From: Calliphora vicina
Lineage: Eukaryota > Arthropoda > Insecta > Diptera > Calliphoridae
DNA: 64,000 nt
Reading direction: 5' to 3'
Assembly: GCF_958450345.1 (NCBI RefSeq)
Contig: NC_088780.1
Coordinates: 36,603,667 to 36,667,666, forward strand
Shown: positions 11,279 to 23,533 of the stretch, one piece after another
Layout: every line of letters begins with the position of its first letter
How positions within the stretch are numbered: position 1 is the stretch's first letter
The notes under the pieces: generated by a model
Databases searched by the model: none
Told to the model about the DNA's origin: nothing
Seen by the model: only the letters and a program-made list of their open reading frames with translations
Program-made: the position numbers and the translations under genes

Positions 11279-12574
11279 AGGAGTGAGATCGAAAAATTCT
11301 TAACATACATATATGTTTATAAAAAAGAAACCACTAAACTTACAGCTTTAATTTTTTTTTATTTGATTGAAATTATTATTACAATTTACAAAAAAAATTA
11401 TTTTTATAGTTTTAATCACTAGTGATGAAATTTTGAACCTTTTTCGGAAACCCTTCCATTAACGTTTTTATAGTGCTTTCTGTCACTTTGCTCGAACATG
11501 TAGTCCATCTCCGTTTAAAATCTACCACACTTTTGGACACCTTTTTTGTACTCTTCAATTCTCTTTTAACAAGAGCCCAATATCTCCCCACTGGCCTTAG
11601 CTCCGGGCAGTTTGGAGGATTTGCCTCTCTTGGTACAAATACCACATTATTGTTCTTGTACCACTCAAGGGCTTGTTTGCCATAGTGACAGGATGCCAAG
11701 TCAGGCCAAAAATAAGTGGACACATTATGAAGTCTTATGAATGGAAGCAGCCTTTTTTGTAAACATTCCTTGATGTAAATTTCGGTATTTATAGAGCCCG
11801 TTGTAACAAATGAGTGGCTTCTTTTGCCGCAACTGCATATTGCTTGCCATACCAAGAACTTTCTGGGAAATTTTGTCTGCTTTTGGGTCCTAAACTTTTC
11901 TTCAACATTCCCTCGAGCATCAGCAACATAAAATTTTTGACCTGGAAGTTGCGAAAAATCTGCCAGAACATACGTTTCGTCATCCATTATGCAGCAAGAA
12001 TATTTTTTTATAAAACTTGACTTCAATTTCCGTGCTCTGTTTTTGGCCTCTAAATTTTTAGTAGCGTTCCTGTCAGGAACTTTTTGAGCCTTGTATGTTT
12101 TTAAACCTGCATTAGCTTTAACTTTTCGTACCAAATAGTCCGAGCACTGAGCTAACCGGGCTGCTTTCCTACCGGATGTGTTGGGAGCTCTTTTGAAAAT
12201 GCGTTCTATTTTTTGGCTTTAGAAACATCATGTGGACCATTCCTTCTACCTGAACCAGGTTTTCTATCAACTGACAAGTTCTCCCGGTACTGTTTAATAA
12301 CATTGGAAACAGTTTGACGGCAGACCTTTGTATGCTTGGCCAACTTTTTGTAAGACCAAGTTGGGTTTTGTTGAAAATATTTAATAATTTCAGTACGCAC
12401 TTTTTTCTGGTCACTCATTTTAATCAGATTAACAAAAAAATTAATATAATTGACATTACACATAATAACTGACATGTTTTTCAAAGGTAACTTGATCAAA
12501 AAAAAATTCAAATAATACTTGGGTTAAAAAATGTAATGAAAAACGTGTGTTAAGAATTTTTCGATCTCACTCCT
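11279..12574 (-). mobile_element. Mariner element, DD37E-type, near full length (1296 bp)
   Basis: The inverted termini AGGAGTGAGATCGAAAAATT... (11279 on) and its complement ending 12574 match over about 27 bp, and each is flanked by TA (11277-11278, 12575-12576). The length is typical of mariner. It contains the transposase remnant at 11412-12418 on the minus strand. Confidence 0.88.
11412..12418 (-). pseudogene. Inactive mariner transposase (DD37E-type)
   Basis: Cut-and-paste transposase of the Tc1/mariner superfamily. The start ATG is at 12418 (MSDQKKVRTEII). The N-terminal helix-turn-helix (TWSYKKLAKHTKVCRQTVSN) and GSGRRNGPHDV linker are in one frame; a one-base loss near 12215 shifts the rest (APNTSGRKAARLAQCSDYLV onwards) into the next frame. 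Catalytic motifs: MDDETYV with the first Asp, FWPDLASCHYG with the second Asp, and NPPNCPELRPVGRYWALVK, where the expected third acidic residue (Glu of PVERYW) is Gly, 37 residues after the second Asp. Both defects make it non-functional. The frame is otherwise open over 240 codons, so the inactivation looks recent. A related broken copy lies at 2485-2790. Confidence 0.85.
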
Positions 12575-12576
12575 TA

Positions 12577-14475
12577 GTAACTATTTTACCCTCATTTCTT
12601 ACTTTCAATTAATATTTATAGAATACTGACTTGTTGTTAAAATTGTTAAAAACAAAAGAACCCATTTCAAGGACTAACAGAAACGTACACAAACTATTTT
12701 AAGTACTTTCCTCACCCCCAACATTAACAACTAAATAAAAACAAACTGGAAAAAAATATTTATGCAAAACAATGATAAGAATTTTGTTTTAAAAAAAAAA
12801 CAAAACAATTGCTAGGATTTCTTACAGCAATTAAAAGCTACAACAATACAACAGCAACTATAGAAGAAACAATACTGGGACATTCAGACGACAAAACCGA
12901 AATAATGAAACAGAGAGAAAGACTACTTGGCAAATAAATTGAAAAGAAACAGCAGACATAGAAAAGCTAAAAGTAACAGTTTCAGCAAAAGTCTCAATTT
13001 GACGCTTTAGTAGACACATTGAAATTTAGCTATGAACAGAAATAAAGAAAACTTTTAACAATGTTTTAAGAATAGAGGCTTATGTAGAGTAAGTAACAGC
13101 GAACTTCTAACCTTGAAAACTTTAACAATTTTAATTTATTCCAGTGTCAATTATCTTAAAAGAAACAATCACTAAACTCAAACAATGAAAACATTAGAAT
13201 AAAATTGATTTTCATTGTTATTGCTTGTGATTAAGAACAGCCAATAAATTTTCATTAAGTTTGTTTTGGAAAATAAACAAATTATTTTACTCTAAGGTTA
13301 ATGGCGATGCTGTTAAAATTGATGATAGTAGATGGGATGCCAATCAAGCGTTTAATTAAAGGTTTGACATTCACCAAGAGAACAGCCAAATCACATCAAC
13401 CTGTTACCGCCTAAACTAAAGTGACTGATGGGTGAGTGCTTTTTAGCAACCACTCACCATGAAATTGTTTGCCACACACACAATTTTAATGGAAAACCAA
13501 TCATTTATTTTGTTTATTCACAACAACTATTTTTTTCCTGGGAATGTTAACTAAAGTGTCTCAAAAAATTCCACAAATTTTTAAATGGAGTCGAAAGATT
13601 GTTTAAATCATTTTTTTTTTTGCAAAGATTTATGGAGATTTAATCATTTAAATCAGAAAATTATTAAAACATTTTCCATCATGAAATTGTAGCAGCGTGT
13701 AATTTATTATGTTTAAATACTGCCTGCATTAAATACTTAAGTAAGTATTACAAGTTCTAAAACTTGAACACTTAACTACCCATTCAAGCACAATTTAAAC
13801 GAGAATGAAAATGCTTCAATAGCAATTTTAATTTACCCTTACGAACACGAAACCCTCTAAGAATTGTTTTTAAATTTTCTTCAATTTACTTCCTGTTGCT
13901 TTATATGCCGTGTTGTAATATTCAGCTTAAATTATATTAAATATACTTTTAATATTTTTTATTAAGAGTAAATTATGTAAAGTTAAATTTTCTTAAGAAC
14001 CATAATAAATTTTATTGGCAAATCTTTAATTTAATTTAATGATTTAATTGAGTAGCGTGTTGAAATTTACATTAATGTTTTGCTTGAATTTAAAATTATT
14101 TTGTGTTAAATATTCGCCAATAAAGTTTATTGATTTGTTTATGGTCTACAATAAAAAGGGAACAACTGCACCAGCCATTATACGTATTAGTAATATTTAA
14201 TTCGAATATATTAACAATACGCATTGATGTTTCAAATGCTTAAAATTATTTAAATTTTTCAATAAACTTTATCATGGCAATAAAGAGACGTAACTGTTTA
14301 AAACCTAAGTCTGTTGTCAAAAACCTAACTCTTGCTACAATAAAATATCAGACATATGATTTGTTGCATCTCTGACAAATCGGAGTGTATCGTCTCTATG
14401 TACATTTCCCTATGGCAATAAAGATATTTAAACAAGTTTTTATTTGCAAACTTAACTTAGAAACATGAAATCATA
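12577..14475. other. Single-copy intergenic DNA
   Basis: 1.9 kb with no shared repeat and no coding frame. Contains CA/AAC-rich stretches and a small hairpin GGTGAGTG...CACTCACC at about 13431-13459. It could contain regulatory DNA; nothing specific is visible. Confidence 0.35.
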
Positions 14476-14636
14476 CATCGGAAACTCTCCTATCAACTGC
14501 CTAACTCAGTTGTCAAAAACTTAGGTGGTGAGAAGGTATTAGTAAAAAAAACTATGCGAAAAAAACAACACTCGTATGTGTAATTATTCTGAGTAATTTT
14601 GTTGTATGAGTTGTTTATAGTTTCCGCTCTATATGT
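14476..14636. mobile_element. MITE with AGAGCGGAAACT termini, copy 1
   Basis: Right end AGTTTCCGCTCTATATGTAT, left end CATCGGAAACTCTCC (decayed). The interior (CCTAACTCAGTTGTCAAAAA, AAAAACTATGCGAAAA, AACACTCGTATG) matches the reverse complement of 34888-35043. Confidence 0.6.
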
Positions 14637-14881
14637 ATTTCCCTGTGCATGAAATTTAGACCAAAGGGTTTTCAATAAATAAGGAGTGTGCGGAAAGGAC
14701 CTTATTTGTATTTTTGCGGTATTTAATGCTCTAAATTGGATACTGTTCAGAGTACATTGTTTAAATTTTAATTTTTTTTATGAATATGAGGGTTAATATA
14801 TATTAAGATGGGTCGATTGTGAAATCGATTTTTCGATAGCTTTTGGCATTTGAAATAAAAGATCGACGACGGTATATCAAA

Positions 14882-14950
14882 ACAAGTAAGAGCGTTATAT
14901 TCGAAATTTATATACCCCTCACCAAATTATACTTCAAAATAATTTTGTTT
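14882..14950 (-). mobile_element. Family-2 3' end
   Basis: AACAAGTAAGAGCGTTATAT...TATACCCCTCACCAAATTAT is the minus-strand 3' terminus of family 2, lying directly before a family-1 element. Confidence 0.55.
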
Positions 14951-14998
14951 TTTCAAAATTGTTTTTTAATTTATTTTAAAAAAGTTTTTGCCAATTTT

Positions 14999-15638
14999 TA
15001 TACCCTACAGTACCATAGTGTGGAGGGTATTATGCGTTTGTGCAGATGTTTGTAACGCCCACAAATATTAGTCTAACATCCATCTTAAAGTATACCGATC
15101 GGCTTAGAATCACCTTCTGAGTCGATTAAACGATGTCCGTCTGTCCGTCCGTCTGGTTGGCCTTGTTTGCAGAGTACAGATCGCAATTTCGAAGATATTT
15201 CGATCAAATTTGGTACATACTATTTTTTAGGCCAAAGGACCAAGTCTATTGAAACTGGCTGAAATCGGTCAATTATTTCACCCATATTTCATACGAAATT
15301 CATGTCACCAAATTTTGTTACGATCGGTACATAATTAGTCATAGCTCCCATATAGACCCGCTTCCGAAAATCACTTTAACGTGCATAAATCGCTTAAAAA
15401 TGTTGGTATATACACAAAATTCAACATAGTTAACTTTCATATAGACACAAATCACACGACCTAATTTCATGGTGATCGGTCCATAATTGGTCATAGCCCC
15501 CATAAAAGGCCCACTTCCGAAAATCACTCAAAAATATAAATTATTGAAATTTTAAAAGAAAAATGTTTTTACTCTTATACTTAGTGTAGGGTATTATATG
15601 GTCGGGCTTGACCGACCATACTTTCTTACTTGTTTTAT
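14999..15638 (+). mobile_element. Family-1 element (copy A)
   Basis: 5' hairpin TATACCCTACAGTACCATAG/GGAGGGTATT, GTCY tract GTCCGTCTGTCCGTCCGTCT at about 15136, two GATCGGT(A/C)CATAATT(A/G)GTCA blocks, then the 3' hairpin GGTCGGGCTTGACCGACC and TTACTTGTTTT. Non-coding. Confidence 0.8.
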
Positions 15639-15976
15639 TTTGTATTAATTGATTCATATTTATTTTATATAATACACAGATTAGGGTATTGCACCTATGA
15701 TTTGGGCAATAACGAAAAAGCTATTTTTGTGTTGTTAAATTACATGGTATGTATAAATAAATAAAAGGAAAAGAACATATCTGCTAAAAGGCCTCTACTT
15801 TACTTAATAACAGACCTTGACCTTTCGTAAGAGAGGTCTGAGGAGCTAACATCTAGAATTAAGGAAATAAATCTTTTAATTCAAGGTACGAAATAAAGGC
15901 CTGCACAAGACAACATTTTGTAGAAAAATGTTTTACTTCAAAATTTGATGCTTTGTTTTGTTGTGTCGACGCGCAC

Positions 15977-16060
15977 ATCATGTTGTTCAATGTCATCGCG
16001 CCGCAAAAACCATGTTGTACCATGTCATCGCGCCGCGAAAACCGTGTTGTGCCATGTCAT
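15977..16060. repeat. GC-rich 32-bp tandem repeat, 2.5 units
   Basis: CATGTTGT(T/A)C(A/C)ATGTCATC followed by GCGCCGC(A/G)AAAAC is repeated at about 15979 and 16012, with a partial third from 16044. It is a GC-rich island in AT-rich DNA. Confidence 0.7.
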
Positions 16061-16290
16061 GTCTATAACTATTGATGATGCTGTTGTTATGTGTGGTAGC
16101 TTGAATTGAATTGATGTTAACAAGTGTCGCATTGTTAGGCAGAATAAAATTGCATAGCAGAATGAAATTGTACATAACTGCTGAACTGTGAAAATCTGAG
16201 AACTATTATTATTTAGCATTATATATTTTTTTTAAAATATTTAGAACAAATAATATAAGGATTTTTAAAAAATATAAATAATAAAGTGTA

Positions 16291-16760
16291 ACACAGGAAA
16301 AAGAAATTCATAGTTGGAATGAATTTTTTAATAAATATTATTAATCGAACATGAATTTTTTCCAAACTTTTTTCATTCAGAATAAGAACATGTTCATAAA
16401 TATTATAAAATTGTACATGAAGGATATTTTTGCTTTTTTTATACAAATTTGTTGCTATTTTATAATAAATTGCATTATGTAGTTCAAATATTTTTGTATA
16501 ATATCCCAATATTGGCCAATATTTCTAAATGTATCGAAAAGTCTGAAACGTAAATAATATAATTAAAATTGAAAAAATGCAGTAAATTGAGCCCATATTT
16601 TCTCATTGTTTAGCTGAAAATCATAAAAAATTAAATATTTTCCAAGAAAAATGTTAAACATTTTTGAATAACATAAAAATATACTAGAAAATTTAAATAA
16701 TTTTGTTCAAGCCTCCTAGATTTTATTTGAAAACAAAAAATAGGAAAAAAAATTTCTGTG
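16291..16760. mobile_element. MITE with ACACAG(A/G)AAAAA termini, copy 2
   Basis: The left end ACACAGGAAAAAGAAATTCA and the following 200 bp align with 1368-1570. The right end AAAAAAAATTTCTGTG is the inverted terminus. Confidence 0.6.
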
Positions 16761-16764
16761 AAGT

Positions 16765-17837
16765 TACGCAATAAATGCCCTACACTCTTTCTTCAAATCG
16801 TTGGGCAGTTGCATTTGTTCCATTGGAACATTTTCGTAGATTTATATTTTTGTAGCAATTATGCCGCGAAAGATTCAGAGACACTTCATAAAATTTAAAC
16901 ACGTTTTTTAAAACGAGTATAATAAACACGTTTGTCTTTAATATCATTAAATATTATAAACTTCACCGTTAAGGATTTATACATTAATTTAATTTTCTTT
17001 AATTAAACACCGTCTAATAGGCCAATTGGCATTGTTCATGGAATTTTATTTTATTTAGCAATGTAATTATTAAATGTCCCGTTAATAATATTCGAGCGGT
17101 TGTACCTAAGTCAGGTAGTATTTAAAATGTGTATGTGAAAAACATTACATTTTTAATTCCATGAAAATTATTGGCATTTTATGGCTTATATTCCACGTAT
17201 TCCTTTTTAAGTAATAATATAACAGGTAATATTACTAAATATTGTAAAATTTTCCAAAACAACATTGAAAAATACATTGGTGTACTTTTGTATTTTTATT
17301 TTGACCTACTATATAATATAAATATAAATTTCAGTTGTATTTTTATAGTCAATTTTTTCTTATCACACAATAAATACTACAAATGAATTGAAATCATCTC
17401 ATACAAAAAATGCCTCATACATGATTTAAATGTCTTGAAATTATTTTCCATGTCATCCATGCATCTGTTAATTTTTTTAATGTTGTGTGTGTTGTGATGT
17501 TGTTAAAATGATGCTGCATTTGTTTTTTGTTTTGATATATATTGCCTTTGCGTGTTGCTGTTAAGTAGGTAAAAGAACATAACATGACATGACAAAAGCA
17601 TCATGTGGCAATTGTCTTCATGTTAAACAATGCAGCTTGTGAAGGTCTTTAGTACGAAAGTCAAATTTGATCACGGTCACCAAAATTATATTCTTTCATT
17701 TAAGCGATTTCATCATTCAGACATTCAGTTAATGATTTAGAAGCAGCGTATAAATTCGCGTAGAAATTTTGAAATTTTGCTAAAAAATTATTTTTTTTTT
17801 GTCAAACAAAATTTATATTTCCAAAACGACAGTGCAG
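16765..17837. other. Unassigned AT-rich spacer
   Basis: No coding frame with recognisable content and no repeat shared with the rest of the window. Confidence 0.35.
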
Positions 17838-18043
17838 ATTAAGAAAAGTTTCAGTCTTTCTTAAAGGTAATTTTATTGTGGAATTACAGAATTTCAGTTT
17901 GTTGAATATGCTACACCGTTTTTGAGTTATGCAAATATATGTTGTGCAACCTTCACCATTTTCAAAATAACAGTATATCTCGAAAACTTTTACCACCACT
18001 CGATTCAGCGTACTCGAGTTTAATTAACCCGCCGGGTACTTTT
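17838..18043 (-). repeat. Solo arm of the 43311-44647 foldback
   Basis: Matches the right arm of that element at 44398-44620 in order: TCTTTCTTAAAGGTAATTTT, CCGTTTTTGAGTTA, TGCAACCT, then CAGCGTACT(C/T)GA and AACCCGCCGGGT. The other arm and the centre are absent. Confidence 0.65.
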
Positions 18044-19097
18044 TGATTCTACGACCAATATTTCGATATCTTACAAACGGAATGATAAAATCAATATCAA
18101 AACGATAGTTTAACAACCAATTTATAAATATTTCTTTTTTACGTAATTATAAGCAGCTCTGTAATTTACTGTGAAATAATTTACTTTATTTTTTTGTTTG
18201 GTAATTGTCAAACTCCTATATACCTTACATTATAAATCTACTGCTTGTAAATCTCTTGAAAATTCATTCTACGAATTCCTTCTTCATAAACACTTTCACT
18301 AATGTAAACTTATTTCAGTATTTTAGCAAATAAATTAAAATGTTTTAAGTTTACTCAAGGAAAAAAACAAAATATTTTATTTACCAGCAGCTGTTGTTAT
18401 TACTGCAATCTGCGTTTATCTTAAATGGTTGTTTATTTAGCTGTAGAACAAATTGCATTTTAATTTAAAGCATGATTTAAATTATTATACTACATTAAAG
18501 ATCTTAGGAGGATGAAAAAAAGATAGTACTATTTGATTTGGAAATAATTTTGAGAAAATCATTGTAAAATTAAATTACACATCATTATTTTATGATTTTA
18601 AATTATTATATTAAAAAATGATACAATCATTTATTCAAGTAATAAATAATTTTTCATTAAGTAAAAATTGAATTGCTTTTACTTCTTTTAAATGTTAAAA
18701 ACAAATATATACCTTTTAGGAACAACTTATGTCACTTAAATGTTCTTCATTATTAAAGTTTATTTAAAGAAATATTACATGAACATATATAATAACAATG
18801 CAGCAGAATTTCCAATATTTTCAACTTCACACTTAATAAAAGTAAAATCATCTAAAAAATACATTCCACATGAATAAACTTACATTCTACAATTAATTGC
18901 GGTGTAATGGGAAAATGAATTCATAGATATATTCCACAAGCTCATTTCGCTTCAAAGCTTTTGCGTAAAGAGCTTTTATCTATTGAACTATGGAGGTAGC
19001 TAAAACAAAAGGTAACCAGCTCTATAAAAACTGTATATTACTTAACGTTTCATTCATTTATATATGGAATTTTCATTGGAAAGTTAAATTCTTTGCT
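18044..19097. other. Unassigned AT-rich spacer
   Basis: Nothing recognised; very AT-rich with short homopolymer runs. Confidence 0.35.
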
Positions 19098-19147
19098 CTG
19101 GTTTTTCTTATTGAGTATCTAAAATAGCACTTAATAAGAAAAACCAG
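19098..19147. repeat. Hairpin, 19-bp stem, 12-nt loop
   Basis: CTGGTTTTTCTTATTGAGT and ACTTAATAAGAAAAACCAG pair at 18 of 19 positions around ATCTAAAATAGC. Function unknown. Confidence 0.6.
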
Positions 19148-19665
19148 AAAAATATTAATTCTAAATTTTTGGTGTGCACATCTAACGTAAAAATTGTAAT
19201 AAATATGATTAATGCTGTCCCCATAACGAGAAAAAAAACATAGAAAAATTTTATTTAATTTTAACTTAAAAATTCGCTACATATTTAAATTTTTGTTGTA
19301 AAATCTAAGTCATTCTGAGATTACCGGCTAATTTCGATTAAATTTTTGGCATTGAAGTTTTTTGCAGAATTTAGTATTTATAATATGTAAATTTACTCCT
19401 TCAAGGAATAGCTTCTCAGTTATAGTAGGTACATATCAATTTCTTAATATTTAGCTGAATATGTTTTAATATAAAAATAAAAATTTTTTTTTATTTTTTT
19501 CATGAATTTATTTGCAATCAATTTTAAAATAATAAGCAAATTTCTTAAAAATTAATATTAACATTTGTTTCAACAATGATTGAAACAACTCCAGAAATAT
19601 ATTTATATACGTTTAAAATATATAATTATATTTAAATATTTACAGAATCAGTTTAAAATTAAAAA

Positions 19666-20158
19666 CAAGAGATTCGTCTGTGCAGAATCTTATATACCCT
19701 TCACCAAATTATACATCAAAGTAAAAATTTTAAATATTTTTTAATAAACAAAATTTTTTTTTTTTTCCAAATTTTTTTTTTTTCATTTTTTGGAAAAAAA
19801 AATTTTCCAATTGTTTTTTTAAAATTTTTTTTTATTATTTAGCGAAAAAAAAACTGTTGGTGGAAAAAAAATCGTGTTATAAAATATTTACTATACGTCA
19901 TTGCAAATGCCTTTGAAATATCTATCATTAGATATCCATATTGTCTATATTAATGACTTAGTAATCCATATATAGGTCAAAAATCGAGGTTGTCCTGGTT
20001 TTTTCCTTATATCTCAGCCATTTGTTTAGCAACCGAGCTAGAAGAATTCCGGAGATATTGATGTATGAATAGTGTATGTAAGTTATTTTGGGGCTTCGGA
20101 AATTATATTGTGGAAATTACAAATGGAATAACACATTCTCAAGAAGGTGAAGGGTATA
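19666..20158 (-). mobile_element. Family-2 element, near full length
   Basis: The minus-strand 5' end is at 20158 (rc of CTCAAGAAGGTGAAGGGTAT); then AATCGAGGTTGTCCTGG, TCATTAGATATCCATATTGT, AT-rich tracts, and the 3' end ATTCGTCTGTGCAGAATCTT/CTTGT. It is inserted just beyond the end of the LINE at 20203. Confidence 0.7.
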
Positions 20159-20202
20159 ATTATTTCAATATATACATATTTACAAAAACTAGTTTCTGAA
20201 AG

Positions 20203-22563
20203 GTAGATCAAGAACATATTGTCTTTTAAGTCTGTTTAACTATTCACTGTCATCAACAGTGTTGCCAGGAGCTGGCAAAAAAAGAAGCTATATTGACCTC
20301 AAAAAAAGGCCAGAAAAAGCTAAACCGCTTTTAAAAAAAGCCAAAAAAAAGCTAAATTATTATAAATTAAAAATTTAGATTTACATTTATTTTTAAATAA
20401 AAAATTATAAAATATGTTAAAAAAAATCATCGGCATTACTTAAAGGAAGTACTAAAAAGTTAAATACTGATTAACCATATCAGAAAATGGACATTGTTAG
20501 TTCTATATTTGTCTCCTTATATTTTAAAATATTCTGCCTTAATCTTCGTAATTTCATTAGCAGTTTAATTTTTCACTATAAATATGACATAATATATTTT
20601 TTTGGTTTTACTATTTCAAGTGTATTATCAATCGATTTTGAGAAGAGTTTTGATATGGTAATCTTTGTTGCAATTAATTTAATTTGCCGTATTATTTTCA
20701 ATTGGGTACGATAATGAATCAAATTCCTTGAAAGAGAATTTGCTAGATATTTTAGCTTTCAGATATAAAATACTCTATTTCATTTTGAAGCACTTGATAT
20801 TGGTAGTTGTTATTTGTTCTTTTAATACTGCACAATTCTTGAGTAAGTTGAAAAGATAAATGAAAAACAGTAATAAATTAAAATGAAAATGGCTTACAAA
20901 TATAAATTCAGCCTTTTTATTTACTCTTTAGTCTCGAAATTTTTCAGCCTTTTTTAATTTCAAAAAAGGCTATTTTGAAATTAAAAAAAGGCTAGAAAAA
21001 AGCCACGAAGCTAAAACCAAAATTTCGAGGCCAAAGTGTAAATAAAAAGGCTAAATCTAGCCTCAAAAAGGCTAAACTGGCAACACTGGTCATCAAGTAA
21101 GACAATTGCAAGTGGATTGGAATGATTAATAAGCCGGTCAAGGGATCTCAAACTAAAGTTTCTGATTTCCTCCTTTATTTTGGCTACGTCTAAGTCTTTA
21201 TGAATGTTGTTGTTGACAATAAACCATGGAGCATTAGCAATTATTCTGAGGGTTTTCGATTGATATCGTTGCAAAATTTTAATACTGGAATTACTTGCTG
21301 TGCCCCAAAGTTGTATTCCATATGTCCATATGGGCTTCAATAGAGTTTTATAAAGTAAAACATTGTTCTTAGACTTATCGTAGAATTTTTACCGAATAGC
21401 CAATACACACGTTTAGTTTTGAGATCTAAGTGTTGTTTTTTAGCCTTAATGTGATTTTTCCATGTTAGCTGGGAATTATCTCATTATTTAAAAAGACGTC
21501 AGGGTAATTTCCTTTTCTAAGCGCAAATGTAATATGCATAGACTTTTCAGTATTTACACAAATATTCCATTTTTTCAACCATGCGGATATATGATTAAGA
21601 TGGGTTTGAATTAGTTTTGAGGCTTCCTCTTTTGATTCGTTAGCTGCTATTAAAGCCGTGTCATCAGCATAAGTGGCAACGGTCACATCTTCAGTTAGGG
21701 GAATATCCGAAGTGTAAATTATGTAGAGAACAGGACCAAGTACACTACCCTTTGGAATACCAGTTTTGATTTGGCGAACCTCTGATGTTTTTCTGTTTAC
21801 TTGAATGTAAAAATGCCGATCACGTAAGTAGAAAGAGAGAACCAAATAGAAAGATGGTGGAAGTTGTTGCTTTAGTTTGTATAGAAAGCCAAGATGCCAA
21901 ACTAAATATACTGCAGATAAGTACTGCTTCTTTTCTAAGGTATTTCTGACCACATTTACAATCCGATGGCATTTTTCAGGTGTACCACGTTTGTTCCTAA
22001 ATCCAAACTGGTGTTCTGGGACAAACTTTCTTTTATCCAATATTGGCTGCAGTCTTTTTAAAAATAATCTTCCGAAAATTTTATAAAAAGGGTACAAAAG
22101 ACATATTGGCCTATACGACATCACAGCATTCTCTGGTTTACCAGGTTTTTGTATCATTAGTATTTCGGCACATTCCCATTGCTGTCGAAAATAACTTAAT
22201 CTCAGAATTGAATTAAAAATCAGAGTTATTAATATAATAGCTTTTTTGATAGATATTTCTTTTATTACTTGTTTAGGGGATATATGATCAAAATACTCAG
22301 TGATTGTTTTTTCATCATTGGAATTAGTAAAAGATAAGGGCTGAAATATTGTTTCCAGATGTAAAGAAAACGTGTCAGCTTTGGAATAGCCCGTTTTACA
22401 CCAAGTACCATTGGAACTTTTAATGGGAACATTTCGTCTAATTGGTCTTTTTAAATATTTTGTCGCTCTCCATAAATTGTTTTCATTACTTTTTGTAGCA
22501 TTTAAATTTATAAGGTTGTTGCTTACTTGTTCATTTTTAAAGTTAGATAACCGCTGCTTTAGT
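20203..22563 (-). pseudogene. Jockey-type non-LTR retrotransposon (ORF2 remnant)
   Basis: 5'-truncated reverse transcriptase of the jockey clade. From high to low coordinate: linker (LKQRLSNFKNEQVSNNLINL, YLKRPIRRNVPIKSSNGTW), fingers (IQKPGKPENAVMSYRPI, FVPEHQFGFRNKRGTPEK), motif B region (KTGIPKGSVLGPVLYIIYTSD), catalytic box YADDTALIA, thumb (LKKWNICVNTEKS), and the C-terminal PIWTYGIQLWGTA. The segment with the first catalytic Asp is lost: SAVYL runs straight into VWHLGFLYKL, a deletion of about nine residues. Frame breaks lie between 21340 and 21465 and before 22157. The end of the frame is cut by the hAT at 20257-21088 and resumes beyond it (LNRLKRQYVLDLPF, stop near 20203). Probably a 5'-truncated insertion; it cannot make active enzyme. 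Confidence 0.85.
20257..21088. mobile_element. Non-autonomous hAT element (832 bp), 8-bp target duplication
   Basis: Perfect 12-bp termini CAGTGTTGCCAG and CTGGCAACACTG, flanked by GTCATCAA at 20249-20256 and 21089-21096. Subterminal regions are rich in AAAAAAGGC(T/C) and GCC(T)TTTTT repeats on both sides. No transposase; one 75-codon frame at 20487 has no recognised domain. It interrupts the last codons of the LINE. Confidence 0.92.
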
Positions 22564-22798
22564 TCATTCGAAAAGTGAAATGTAAAACAAATTTTATTCT
22601 ATTTATAAACGAATGCATGTGATTAATGTGAGAAAAACCGTAAAGCGGTACAGTTAGACGACGGCAACCATTAACAAATGCGATTGAAACGCACTCCCTC
22701 GAAGACAGCGAAAAAAGGACGGTATGATTGCTTTTAAGCGACAATTGTAATTACGCGCGAGTTCTTACTCCACACAGAGCTGAATTACGAATGTCCTT
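22564..22798. other. Unassigned stretch between LINE and family 2
   Basis: About 230 bp, slightly GC-richer than its surroundings (AGACGACGGCAACCATTAAC); not recognised. Confidence 0.3.
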
Positions 22799-23533
22799 TT
22801 ATTATACCCTTCATTATCGTGAGAAAGGTCCTTTTATTATACCCTTCATTTTCGTGAGAAAGGTATATTGTAAGTTTGTCATTCCGTTTGTAATTTCTAC
22901 CTTTTTCATTTCCGACCCTATAAAGTATATATATTCTGGATCCTTATAGATAGCGGCGTCGATTAAGACATGTCCGCCTGTCTGTTAAAATTCACAAGAC
23001 CCCAGATAACTTTGAGATCCAAATCTTCAATAATTCTGTCAGACATGCTTTCGAGTAGTTTGCTATTTATAATCAGCTAAATCGGTCCACAAATGGCTGA
23101 GATATGAGGAAAGAACCAGGGCAACCATGATTTTGACCTTTTTTGACCTATATCTGGATTATTAAGTGATTAATATAGACAATATGGATATCTAATGATC
23201 AGGGAAACCAAAATATGCAAATGCGTATTTTTTCTGGTGAGTCTAATGAGCACATGGATAAGATATTTACACGTTTCAGAACTATTTAAGAATTTTGGCA
23301 TCGATTTGTTAGTGCATATTTTTGCATATTTTACCATTAAATGCATTTTTTTGCATATATTTGTTTTAAAAGCATATTTGTGTCATATTTTGCGTTTTTA
23401 GGGCATATTTTACTGTTTAATAGCATATTTTGACTTTATCAAAAACAAATTTTGTCTTACTTATTTTTCGCTGTTGCGTTTCAGGTTTTTACTTCCTTTG
23501 TTTAAAATTCAAAATTGAAAAATATATTGCTTT

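Noticed and set aside
15339..15527. 62-codon frame seen at the same place in several family-1 copies (also 26756-26944 and 31863-32075)
   Set aside because: It recurs because the repeat recurs. It contains an internal near-duplication (GSGPFMGAMTNYGPITMKLG) and shows no start context or codon conservation that would indicate a protein.
22559..22744. 61-codon minus-strand frame upstream of the LINE as its ORF1 or ORF2 extension
   Set aside because: No similarity to jockey ORF1 zinc knuckles or endonuclease motifs; the LINE homology stops near 22563.
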